Below are positions 41,654 through 49,637 of a DNA stretch of 64,000 bases, one piece after another. The DNA is from Aliirhizobium smilacinae (GTDB taxonomy: Bacteria > Pseudomonadota > Alphaproteobacteria > Rhizobiales > Rhizobiaceae): NCBI RefSeq assembly GCF_006335145.1, contig NZ_VDMN01000001.1:1922001-1986000 (forward strand). The letters are read 5' to 3'. Under the pieces are notes generated by a model. The model was not told where the DNA came from. It made no database searches and was given only the letters and a program-made list of their open reading frames with translations. Each line of letters begins with the position of its first letter. Position 1 is the stretch's first letter. The position numbers and the translations under genes are program-made.

Positions 41654-41953
41654 TTAGCCACCATTCGCCGGCGCTGCCGGAGCAGGCGTGGCCGGAGCCG
41701 GAGTAGCGGGAGCAGGCGTTGCCGGAGCCGCGGGGGCTGCCGGGGCCGGGGTTACCGGCGTTGCAGGCTGCATGGTCGAGGACGTCGTTGTTGCATCTGT
41801 GGGCGCGCCACCCATCTGAGACCAGACGAATGCACCCACGACGATTACCGCGAGGACTGCAACCCAGCCCATCCAGGATGAGCCACTACGAGGCGGCGGT
41901 GCCGGCGTGCGCAGATCGGGACGGTTGTCATTCGGATTGGGATCATAAGCCAT
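41654..41953 (-). CDS. Small single-span membrane protein with Ala/Pro-rich tail
   Basis: A 99-aa protein starting at ATG 41953 after AAAAGGAGGAAACG. Residues 1-25 are Pro/Asn/Arg-rich, residues 26-47 form one membrane span (WMGWVAVLAVIVVGAFVW), and the rest is a periplasmic-type tail of PATPAPA repeats. The repeats are nearly identical at DNA level and could vary in number between strains. Function unknown. Confidence 0.75.
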   Translation of the reverse strand: MAYDPNPNDNRPDLRTPAPPPRSGSSWMGWVAVLAVIVVGAFVWSQMGGAPTDATTTSSTMQPATPVTPAPAAPAAPATPAPATPAPATPAPAAPANGG

Positions 41954-42145
41954 TTCGTTTCCTCCTTTTCCAGCCAATAAAATGCGCGTTACCGGATTTT
42001 GTTCCGTAGCGGGGCATTTCCGTCGCAGCAGGCAACCGATGAAGCTTCTCATGGAGACTCCATAACCCTGGCGTCGCTTGTGCCCGCCTCAAAAAGACGC
42101 GCTATAATGGCGGCTTCGATTCTTACGGAAGACGGGACGTTCTGC

Positions 42146-43348
42146 ATGACCAAATCTCGCATCGGCATTATCGGGCTCGGGCGCATGGGGCGCGCCATGG
42201 CGGCAAGGCTGACGTCCTGCGGCTTTCCCGTCACAGCGTGGAGCCGTAGCGGCGTGCCAGAGGATTTGCGCGAAACCGTCACGACCGCAGCGGATGTACC
42301 AAGCCTCGCCGAAACATCCGACATCATCGTTCTCGCACTTCTGGACGACGCCGCCGTGCATGCGGTCGTCGCGACCCTCGAGACGCTTGATCTTTCCGGC
42401 AAGCTGATCGTCGATACCAGCACGGTCAGCCCGCTCACCCTTGCCAGCCACCAGGCCGCGATAGAGCTAAAGGGCGGCAGGTTGGTGGATGCGCCGATAT
42501 CCGGCGGGCCTGAGACGCTGCTGGCCGGAAAGGCCGGCTTTTATATCGGTGGACGAGAAGAGGATTTTCGCCGCCTTATGCCGGTGGTGGAAGTGCTTTC
42601 CGATCGCATCCACCATGTCGGCGCACTGGGCCACGGGGCGGCTTCGAAACTGATCAACAACATGATGCTCACCGGGCTTTGGGAAAGCCTGAAAGAGGCG
42701 CTGCAGCTCGGCGCCAGAGCCGGCCTTGCGCGCGACAAGATGATCGAGGTTCTGTCCGGCAGTCCGGCTGCCAGCCCTGCCCTGAAGGGCCGCCTGCCCG
42801 TCGTGCTGGGCGAGACGGATCATGTCGGCTTCCCCGTTTCCGGCGTGGTCAAGGATGTCAGCGTGGTGCGCGACTATGCCGCTCATCTGGATGTGGCCAT
42901 TCCTGCGATGAAAGCTGCGCTGGCGAGCTTCGAGAACGCGTCGAAGGCCGGCTTCGCCGATGCGGATCTCGCGACGATGGTGAAGCTCGCCCTCGACGAG
43001 GCGACAGCCGGAAACAACGCGAGCCCGGCCACGACGTCCCCCGGCAAGCCCCACATCACCATTCTCTATTGCACCCAGTGCAACTGGCTGCTGCGGGCGG
43101 GATGGATGGCGCAGGAGCTGTTGCAGACTTTCGGCGATTCGCTCGCACAGGTCGGCCTCATTCCCGGCACCGGCGGCATATTCGAAATTAGGCTGGATGG
43201 CGCTCTTATCTGGGAGCGCAAGCGGGACGGCGGCTTCCCCGGCCCGAAGGAGCTGAAGCAGCGGGTTCGCGACGTGATCGACCCCGACCGGGACCTCGGC
43301 CACCTGGATCGGCATGCCGCCAAAACGGGGGCACAAAACCCGGCTTGA
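42146..43348 (+). CDS. Beta-hydroxyacid dehydrogenase fused to a SelT/SelW/SelH-type Rdx domain
   Basis: A 400-aa protein. Residues 1-290 form a complete 3-hydroxyisobutyrate-dehydrogenase-like enzyme: NAD(P) motif IGIIGLGRMGRAMAARL, substrate signature VDAPISGGPETLLAGKAG, and catalytic Lys in HGAASKLINNMM. After a Ser/Thr/Pro linker, residues 304-400 form an Rdx (SelW-like) thioredoxin-fold domain with the redox pair CTQC at 309-312 and PGTGGIFEIRLDG. In most rhizobia I recall, the Rdx protein is separate. The frame is open throughout, with no sign of an internal stop or start at the junction. Confidence 0.85.
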   Translation: MTKSRIGIIGLGRMGRAMAARLTSCGFPVTAWSRSGVPEDLRETVTTAADVPSLAETSDIIVLALLDDAAVHAVVATLETLDLSGKLIVDTSTVSPLTLASHQAAIELKGGRLVDAPISGGPETLLAGKAGFYIGGREEDFRRLMPVVEVLSDRIHHVGALGHGAASKLINNMMLTGLWESLKEALQLGARAGLARDKMIEVLSGSPAASPALKGRLPVVLGETDHVGFPVSGVVKDVSVVRDYAAHLDVAIPAMKAALASFENASKAGFADADLATMVKLALDEATAGNNASPATTSPGKPHITILYCTQCNWLLRAGWMAQELLQTFGDSLAQVGLIPGTGGIFEIRLDGALIWERKRDGGFPGPKELKQRVRDVIDPDRDLGHLDRHAAKTGAQNPA

Positions 43349-43401
43349 GACCCTTCCTGAAAAGTTTTTCGGTAACTGACACAGAAACTTCAAAAAGCCG
43401 G

Positions 43402-43430
43402 TTGACAGGGAGAGGCCACCCCCGTACATC
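43402..43430 (+). promoter_or_regulatory. Promoter of tRNA-Leu
   Basis: A perfect -35 TTGACA (43402-43407), 17-base spacer and TACATC (43425-43430) end ten bases before the tRNA. Confidence 0.6.
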
Positions 43431-43440
43431 GCTCTCCGTT

Positions 43441-43527
43441 GCCCAGATGGCGGAATTGGTAGACGCGCCAGCTTCAGGTGCTGGTACCCGAAAGGGTGTG
43501 GAGGTTCGAGTCCTCTTCTGGGCACCA
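43441..43527 (+). tRNA. tRNA-Leu (anticodon CAG)
   Basis: An 87-base class II tRNA with encoded CCA. The acceptor stem GCCCAGA pairs with TCTGGGC, the D loop has GGTAGACGC, the anticodon stem CCAGC/GCTGG encloses anticodon CAG (43475-43477), a long variable arm CCCGAAAGGGT follows and the T loop reads GGTTCGAGTCC. Its 3' end is the integration site of the downstream island. Confidence 0.97.
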
Positions 43528-43531
43528 TTCC
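43512..43531. repeat. attL, tRNA-side copy of the 20-bp direct repeat
   Basis: CCTCTTCTGGGCACCATTCC covers the T-arm end, acceptor 3' side and CCA of tRNA-Leu. An identical copy lies at 51232-51251. Just inside, TTGAGAAA-cgtaga-TTTCTCAA (43535-43556) forms a perfect stem that may serve the integrase or end the tRNA transcript. Confidence 0.9.
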
Positions 43532-43613
43532 ATTTTGAGAAACGTAGATTTCTCAACGTATTCAATACTTAGCAGGTCCTTGCGGTACACTTTCCGGTCC
43601 ACCGGAGGTCCAC

Positions 43614-45068
43614 ATGAGACTTGTCTTGAGATACGCAAAGCGCCTCGCTAACGGCACTTGGGAATACCGCCGACGCATCCCCAAATCGGTGAAGGAACTG
43701 CTCCAAAAAGGAGAGTTCAAACGGGTCCTCGGGACGTCCGAGAAGGACGCCCTCAAGAACTATCCGAGGGTCAATGGGGTCTTCGAACAACTAATCGCCC
43801 GCTCAGCACAAGAGATCGCTATTCAGGCTCGTCTGACGGGACCAGAGACCGACGCAGAGGCGGCGCGGGCAGCGCGGAAGCGACTTAGAGAACTCCAGCA
43901 GGACATCGTTTTCGTTGGTGGTCGCCAGTTTCCTGCAACGGACCCGGAGGCAGCGGACCTGTATGTCGACAGCATACTGGCCGGTTATCCAGAAGACCCG
44001 GAGACAGGAAACCCCACTGCCGTTCCAAAATCGGAAGCAATGGCACTCCATGCCCTTGTGAGTGGCACCAAGGTAGCGGAGGCCTCTCCCACAGTCGAGG
44101 ACGCGAAGCGGCTCTACATTCGGGAGAAGCTGAACGGCGGCCTCAAGGGTGACGAAAAGAAGGCTGCGGATCGTGTTATCCGGCTTGTTGGTGTCGTCCA
44201 TGAAGTTCTTGGCTCCCCGCTCCGGCTTTCCGACATTGGTCGAGAAGGGGCCAAGGAGGTTCGGGATACCCTCGCTGACAGCGTGAAATCAAATGGCTCA
44301 AGCGTCGCCCCGGCAACCGTCAAGAGGAACCTCAACACGCTCAAGGCTATGATCAATCATGCGATCACGGAACTGGAGCTTGAAGGCAAGGTGTCGAACC
44401 CATTCAACAAGCTTCCTGTTCGAGGGCTGAATGAAGAAGATACGGAGGCAGACAAGCGCGACCCCTTCCCCATGCAGATGTTGATTGAGCTTCGTGAGCG
44501 CATACTTTCTTCATGCAACCCGGAGCTTTGCCTAGTCTGGCGGCTTCTGGAGGGGACGGGGTGCCGGGGTGCCGAGATTACCGGCCTCCGCGTCGCTGAC
44601 GTCGTAGTGGACGGGGAGACGCCCCATATCGTGGTGACATGGCACGAGGACCGCCGCGTGAAGACCAAGTCATCGAGAAGACATGTACCCCTGAGCGGTG
44701 ATGCCCGTGCTGCCGCCAAAGAAGCCCTGTCGCTCGACCGAGAGGGTTCCATGTTGTTTCCTAGATACGGCCGTGAAGGCGGCGCTGACGCTGTGTCACA
44801 AGCCCTCATGAAACATATAAGGCGCGTGACGGAAAACGAACGACTGGTAGTCTACTCGCTTCGCCACAATATGAAGGACTGGCTTCGTCTTGCCGAGGTT
44901 GGCACCCTAGACCAAAATCTCATTCTCGGCCATTCGCTCGGCGGGGTCGGGGATCGGGTATATGGCGGGACCCCCGTCAAGCTCCGGATCACCTCCGCAG
45001 CTATGCGCAAAGCTTATGGCGTCCGCATCGAAGAGGAGAAACGAGCGAGGGCCGCAGCGGCGGAATAA
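43614..45068 (+). CDS. Tyrosine integrase of the tRNA-Leu island
   Basis: A 484-aa site-specific recombinase, 87 bases after the tRNA. The N-terminal region is basic (LVLRYAKRLANGTWEYRRRI, KSVKELLQKGE) and probably binds arm sites. A core-binding domain follows at about 150-270. The catalytic residues are Arg in GTGCRGAEITGL, Lys in RVKTKSSRRHVPLS, Arg in VYSLRHNMKDWL, His in LGHSLGG and Tyr in GDRVYGG. Its place next to the tRNA and attL makes it the enzyme for island integration. Confidence 0.92.
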   Translation: MRLVLRYAKRLANGTWEYRRRIPKSVKELLQKGEFKRVLGTSEKDALKNYPRVNGVFEQLIARSAQEIAIQARLTGPETDAEAARAARKRLRELQQDIVFVGGRQFPATDPEAADLYVDSILAGYPEDPETGNPTAVPKSEAMALHALVSGTKVAEASPTVEDAKRLYIREKLNGGLKGDEKKAADRVIRLVGVVHEVLGSPLRLSDIGREGAKEVRDTLADSVKSNGSSVAPATVKRNLNTLKAMINHAITELELEGKVSNPFNKLPVRGLNEEDTEADKRDPFPMQMLIELRERILSSCNPELCLVWRLLEGTGCRGAEITGLRVADVVVDGETPHIVVTWHEDRRVKTKSSRRHVPLSGDARAAAKEALSLDREGSMLFPRYGREGGADAVSQALMKHIRRVTENERLVVYSLRHNMKDWLRLAEVGTLDQNLILGHSLGGVGDRVYGGTPVKLRITSAAMRKAYGVRIEEEKRARAAAAE

Positions 45069-45176
45069 CGCCTCTTTGAGGCCGAGGCGATGTGAAAGCA
45101 TACTAACGCGGGATCGCGCTTCCAAGGATGTGCGGCAGGGCAGCGATAACCTGGCCGCTGCATACCAGCCCCTCCG

Positions 45177-45614
45177 TCATATCAGCGCCGAGAACTCATT
45201 CAGCTTGGTGACGGGTAAAACTTCCACCTTGGTCGCATAGCGGTGGTCGAAATAGGCCCGAACGGGCGACGTCTTCACCTTGTCAGCCGGGGCCTCGTAG
45301 GCGACCAGTAGTCCCCCGGCCCTTTCGATGGCTTGGCACCCTGCGGTGGACGGCAACCAGCGGCGTAGTGTTTGCAGGTCAGCGCATCCGAACCTGTCAT
45401 GCTCCGCAACGTGATCGGTCAAGCCATCAGCACCTGCGATATATCGGATGTGCGGAACGCCCGGACGTGCTTCCGGTTCATCGAACTTCTGTATGGCTCG
45501 GGCCGCGGCGAAGAAGTGGAGCTTAGCGAAGCCGGTCACCCCCACACCCCTGCCATGCTCATCCTCGACACGCCAAATTCTTACGCGCTGCGTTGCGTCT
45601 GTTTTCTCGTCCAA
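45177..45614 (-). CDS. Island protein of unknown function
   Basis: A 145-aa protein starting at TTG 45614 after AAGGAGTG. It contains QRVRIWRVEDEHGRGVGVTG, a His-rich middle (ADGLTDHVAEHDRFGCADL) and a C-terminal VKTSPVRAYFDHRYATKVEV. No membrane span, signal or known domain was recognised. It is convergent with the integrase, so it does not belong to its transcript. Confidence 0.5.
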   Translation of the reverse strand: MDEKTDATQRVRIWRVEDEHGRGVGVTGFAKLHFFAAARAIQKFDEPEARPGVPHIRYIAGADGLTDHVAEHDRFGCADLQTLRRWLPSTAGCQAIERAGGLLVAYEAPADKVKTSPVRAYFDHRYATKVEVLPVTKLNEFSALI

Positions 45615-45838
45615 GTTTTGGTCACTCCTTCTCGATTACAATGATGCGCCCCTGACGCCTGACGCGGGGACTGATCGGTGCATTGGTTTATGGGGTGGAT
45701 CGGGACAGTTCATCCCGCAAAGGCGCTGGTGGGCCGACCTGTAGGCGTAGGGGCCGATTTGCCGTTGGCCGTGTCAGAGGGAACTGAAACAGATACCCGT
45801 GGCAAAAGACACAGATAGCATTATTGGCTACTCTGTTC

Positions 45839-46040
45839 CTTCGGACCTCCGTCCTCCGTCGTCGCTATTGCAGGACCCACTACAGAAGCAGGAGGAACCG
45901 TGAAGGTGGTCGCTATGAACCTTCCTATACCAATAGGTATATGCACAGGGAGGCCCATCCTAGTGTGCGGGGTAACTGGCCGGTGGCTATCGGGGTACCG
46001 CTTGGGGTCAGTACCGACGACGGAGGACGAAGGTCCGAAG
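45839..46040. repeat. 200-bp element with 26-bp near-perfect inverted arms
   Basis: Arms 45839-45864 and 46015-46040 are reverse complements with one mismatch (core CCTCCGTCGTCG / CGACGACGGAGG). The 150-base interior has further stems, such as TATACC-aata-GGTATA. No target duplication flanks it and no convincing gene covers it (the overlapping frames on both strands lack ribosome sites). It could be a MITE-like insertion or a structured RNA. The wider gap 45615-46174 holds nothing else recognised. Confidence 0.7.
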
Positions 46041-46174
46041 TGATATTGTGCGGTAGGGACCCTGTCTTTATGGGCTGCACGAGGGAGTGGAGCGCCGGGA
46101 CACGCCCCAAGGTCCAACCACCATGGGGCGCCTCTCAGAACCACTCCTGCGTCCCTTACGGCGACCCCTGACGA

Positions 46175-47250
46175 CTAACGCGCTAGACCCTCTTGTGCCT
46201 TCTCCCGCCGTCGCTTCGGCTTCTGCGATCCGCCCTCAAGGACGTGAAGGATATCCTCCAGCCCTCGCGGCTTCATCTGCATGTAGCGCATGGTGGTCAC
46301 GATGGCCGAGTGGCCCATCCATTCCATGACGCGCTTGATATCGACACCGGCCAGCACCAGACGAGTGCAGCACGTATGGCGGAGGACGTGAGGCGTGACG
46401 TCGTGGAACGACAGCACTTCCCGCATGGTGTCCCACCGGCTGCGCATGGTGTGTTCGTTCTGGTGGGTGAACGGTCCCTTGTTCCTGCCGAACTCTGCCT
46501 TCTGGCGTCTGGCGAGGATATCCCTCACGCGCTTCGTCAGGGGGACCGTGCGGGGCTTCTTGGTCTTGGTCTTCCAGAAGGTCACGGTCGAGAACTGCGG
46601 GCCGAAATCGTCCCATCCCGCCTTCATCATTTCCGAGAAGCAACGCGCTCCGGTGTCGATGAGGCAAGCCGTCAGGTCGTAGTTGTCCTGATCGTTGTTC
46701 GCGGACCAGTAGGCCAGCAAGACCTTCTCCTCGCTGTCGTCAAGGAACCGGAAGCGCGTCTTCTCGACGGAGTTCCACTTGATCGACGGCATCTTGTCGA
46801 TTGCCCCGGCATCGTGTGCCGTCTTGAGGATTTTGGAGAGCGCCGCGATCTTCTTGTTGACGTAGGACGGCGCGAGGCCAGCGTCAGCGAGTTCGACCTT
46901 CCATTCCGCGATATCAGCCGACGTGATCTCGTTCAGCGGCTTGTTGCGGCCCAATAGTCCACGGCGGTCTGTCCGTTGCGGATTTGGGCGACAACTCCAC
47001 GGGCCTGAGAGGACCAGACAGTGCGCTTCACGAAGTCGAAGCACGGGCCGAGGAGTGACAGGTCGCGGGTCTTGCTCCCCTCCAGATGATAGTTGTTCAG
47101 TGGCGGCACCGGCTTGCCGAGCGACACAGCGGCCCGTGCAGCCTCCTCCCAAGCGATTGCGCGATCCTCTGTTGGGAATGACGGGCGGAAGCGGGAACCG
47201 TCCTCAAGGGCAACGTCGGCTTGCCAGCGGCCTCCTCTTTGACGTGCCAT
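46175..47250 (-). pseudogene. Second tyrosine integrase, single frameshift
   Basis: Two frames join to one integrase. The N-terminal frame (46933-47250) starts MARQRGGRWQADVALEDG and runs to TAVDYWAATSR then stops; the C-terminal frame (46175 to about 46965) continues RNKPLNEITSADIAEWK to the end. One missing base in a run of three C (46950-46952, plus strand) would restore AVDYWGRNKPLNEI. The C-terminal half keeps Arg in DTGARCFSEMMKAG, HVLRHTCCTRL, MGHSAIVTTMRYM with the Tyr. The lesion may be real decay or a homopolymer sequencing error. Confidence 0.8.
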
Positions 47251-47487
47251 TCAGCCCTCCCGACCAGAGAGAGCAATGACGGAGGAGGCAGCGGTGTCCG
47301 TTTGTGCCAAGACCTCATCAATCTTGGTTCGCGCCCAAGTGAGCGGACGCACGACGTCGGTGCTTATTGCCGGATGCCCGTTCGCCACCGCCCTCATAGC
47401 TGTCATGATGAACTCGGCGGCAATTGTCATATCCGACATGCAAACGTCTATCGTTGCTGCGGATGTCGGCTGTCTGTTGGTTCGCAT
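47251..47487 (-). CDS. Small protein immediately upstream of the second integrase
   Basis: A 78-aa protein from ATG 47487 (AGGGGG site six bases upstream). Its TGA directly abuts the integrase ATG, so the two are translated together. It contains a helical MSDMTIAAEFIMTAMRAVAN and no clear helix-turn-helix. Its place fits an excisionase-like or accessory protein, but nothing in its sequence proves that. Confidence 0.5.
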   Translation of the reverse strand: MRTNRQPTSAATIDVCMSDMTIAAEFIMTAMRAVANGHPAISTDVVRPLTWARTKIDEVLAQTDTAASSVIALSGREG

Positions 47488-47713
47488 TGAAGGCCCCCTG
47501 TTGAGAAAAGAGGCCCCCTTAATAGCCAGGAAAACAACCGGCACAACAAGGGCTAAAGTCAGCGCAGGGTGACGATTTGCGATGGACACTCAGGGGTGAC
47601 GACGGGCTTCCCGTGGCGATTGGGGATAAAGCGCATTTTGTGCCGAGGCGGTCACTCAAAGGCGACCACATGACAAATTGTCGCACCATGCCGCGTTCAT
47701 GCCCGTGCAGGAC

Positions 47714-47815
47714 CTACCGGCCAAAGAGGCCGTTCAAGACGGAAAGGATGCCGCCCAAAGCTAAAGCACCGAGCGCGCTCCAGCAAACTATGAGGATCAT
47801 AAGCTCCATGGTCAT
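47714..47815 (-). CDS. 33-aa membrane peptide coupled to resolvase
   Basis: A reading frame from ATG 47815 to TAG 47714 encoding a hydrophobic peptide, MTMELMILIVCWSALGALAL then GGILSVLNGLFGR. Its ATG overlaps the TGA of the resolvase gene (ATGA), the usual form of translational coupling. One membrane span with a basic end is predicted. It resembles single-span toxic or regulatory peptides only in form. Confidence 0.45.
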   Translation of the reverse strand: MTMELMILIVCWSALGALALGGILSVLNGLFGR

Positions 47816-48390
47816 GCCTCACCTGGCGCATCGCTGTCGCCGCCAAGCGCACGATAGACACTGGCCTTGCTCAATCCCACCTTCGCCATGATTTCGCGGA
47901 TCATCAGCCCATCAGCCCGCATACGGCGAATGTCAGCAACGACGTCGGCTGTGGCTTGAGCCTTCCGGCCAAACTTGGTTCCGTTCTCCTTCGCCTTGGC
48001 AATGCCATCCATCTGCCGTTCTGCCCTGATGGCAGTTTCGAACTCGGCAAAGACAGCGAGCATCTGGAGCATGGCGCGTCCTGCCGGGGTGCTAGTGTCG
48101 ATGCTCTGATCCAACACCATGAGCGCCACGCCCTTGTCCTGTAGTTCTTTCACGATGGAAAGCAGGTCGGTTGCGGAGCGGGCCAACCGGTCAATCTTGG
48201 TGATAACGAAGGTGTCCCCCTTACGGACGAACCGAAGGGCATCCTTGAGGGCAGGACGATTGCTATCTACGCCGGAACGCTTCTCCTCAAATATGTGGTC
48301 GGGCTGGATGCCGAGTGCCACCATCTTATCACGCTGGACTTCAAGGCTTTGCCCTACCGACGAGACGCGAATGTACGCGACGTGGGTCAT
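47812..48390 (-). CDS. Serine resolvase/invertase
   Basis: A 192-aa recombinase of the resolvase family. The catalytic Ser lies in AYIRVSSVGQSLEVQ, with conserved GVDSNRPAL, ITKIDRLARSATDLL and MLQMLAVFAEFETAIRAERQ. The C-terminal helix-turn-helix is GLMIREIMAKVGLSKASVYR. It would resolve cointegrates or invert DNA between res sites; such sites overlap its start codon. It belongs to the island. Confidence 0.93.
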   Translation of the reverse strand: MTHVAYIRVSSVGQSLEVQRDKMVALGIQPDHIFEEKRSGVDSNRPALKDALRFVRKGDTFVITKIDRLARSATDLLSIVKELQDKGVALMVLDQSIDTSTPAGRAMLQMLAVFAEFETAIRAERQMDGIAKAKENGTKFGRKAQATADVVADIRRMRADGLMIREIMAKVGLSKASVYRALGGDSDAPGEA

Positions 48391-48458
48391 GTCTCATATC
48401 CTCTTAGACGTTTCAGTCCGTCACTTATGAGACACGTATTGAGACACGTCAAGAGACA
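48389..48458. promoter_or_regulatory. Tn3-like res/operator region of the resolvase
   Basis: TGTCTCATA (48390-48398) and its inverse TATGAGACA (48427-48435) match the Tn3-family res half-site pattern TGTCYNATA. Two direct copies of TGAGACACGT (48428-48437, 48440-48449) and AGAGACATT follow. The first half-site overlaps the resolvase start codon, so binding should also repress the gene. The rest of the gap to 48672 shows nothing recognised. Confidence 0.7.
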
Positions 48459-48672
48459 TTCTCACAATGTACACTTTTTGAGACTACAGGTGGCGTCACC
48501 GCTGGCGGCAAGAACGTCTGCCAAAAATGGGAACCGCGTCTGTGAGGCAATAGGTCCGCGACCGTATGGGGGTCACGCGCTTCCACGAATGTCTAGTTTG
48601 GGTGTCTCGGAAATTTCTGCCATTTTTGGGTGGCTCAATCTACTCTGATACCCGTACCGCACTAGACATCGG

Positions 48673-49617
48673 CTAGGTACTTGGCTTCTTGAGATCGCGT
48701 AAGGGAACCTCCATCATAATACACTCGTCGCTATCAGACCCGCCCTCCCTGCGGAATAGCTCGTCGTCGGCATCAAGCTCACCGACTGGAACGGGCTTGC
48801 CTGTCCACCCACAGTCCTCGCAGGTGGGACGCTCCCAAACCACCTCTGGAAGCTCCTCATTGTAGCCTTCCCGTGGAGACAGGTGCGGCGAGCCACATTC
48901 TGGGCATTCTTCGGGGACCATACGGATGTGTCGCAGTACCAAAGAGGTCGCTAAGCCAAGCCCATGTTCGACAGTCGATAGAGCGGCTTCTGCGTCATGC
49001 CATGTCGCCGAGTGTGCGTGTGTCAACCAGTTGGCGAACACCCATGCGTCGCTGAGGAGAGACTTGAACAGGTGTCTGCGGTCCTTCTGGGAGCCTCCAG
49101 AGAGGATCGTGTCGCAGATCACATCATTCCACCCCCGAAAGTCTGCCCGTTTTGGCGGCTGCTCTATGGGCCACTCAGAGGCATCTTGTGCCGCAGCGAC
49201 GTAGGCAAGAAGGGCTTCTCGGCTTCGCACACCAATGGCCTGATAATCCGACACATTCTGCGCTTGATGGAGGGCGTCGTTCGCCTCGCGTAACTTATTG
49301 AACACTTCCCCAAAGGGTAGCACACGACGGCCTTCGATGCGCTGTTGCTGCGTACGTGGGATACGGAGGCACAATCCCATATGGAAAGTGACAGCTAGGT
49401 CCATGTTCGGGAATTGGTCTTGGGAGTACAGGTTTGTCGGATTGGTGATTACCCACCAACGACCGTCGCTCGTATGCAAGTCCCAAACATCGTGACGATG
49501 GCCCATCAGCGTTTCGGCATAGACCTTCTGGAGGAAGTCAACGCGGGCATTTGCCGATGATTGCGAAAGGAAGTAACGAACGATGTCAGCCTTCTCGTCT
49601 TCTGAGGCATGTAACAT
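48673..49617 (-). CDS. Zinc-ribbon protein of unknown family, second gene of AlbA_2 operon
   Basis: A 314-aa protein 20 bases after the AlbA_2 gene on the same strand. Residues 1-110 contain FLSQSSANARVDFLQKVYAE, RWWVITNPTNLYSQDQFPN and VTFHMGLCLRIPR. The middle (110-230) is helical. Residues 230-290 hold a zinc ribbon with CPECGSPHL and CEDCGWTG. The C-terminus is acidic. No known family was recognised. Its pairing with a Schlafen-like protein inside a mobile island suggests a role in element biology or phage defence, which is inference. Confidence 0.75.
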   Translation of the reverse strand: MLHASEDEKADIVRYFLSQSSANARVDFLQKVYAETLMGHRHDVWDLHTSDGRWWVITNPTNLYSQDQFPNMDLAVTFHMGLCLRIPRTQQQRIEGRRVLPFGEVFNKLREANDALHQAQNVSDYQAIGVRSREALLAYVAAAQDASEWPIEQPPKRADFRGWNDVICDTILSGGSQKDRRHLFKSLLSDAWVFANWLTHAHSATWHDAEAALSTVEHGLGLATSLVLRHIRMVPEECPECGSPHLSPREGYNEELPEVVWERPTCEDCGWTGKPVPVGELDADDELFRREGGSDSDECIMMEVPLRDLKKPST

Positions 49618-49637
49618 TCTGGCTCCCCTCGCGGGTT

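Noticed and set aside
45839..46040. Retron or group II intron as explanation for the long inverted repeat
   Set aside because: No reverse transcriptase gene is nearby and the typical intron ends were not found.
45821..46171. Frames of about 110 codons on both strands over the inverted-repeat element
   Set aside because: Both are explained by the palindromic structure; neither has a ribosome site or a protein-like pattern.
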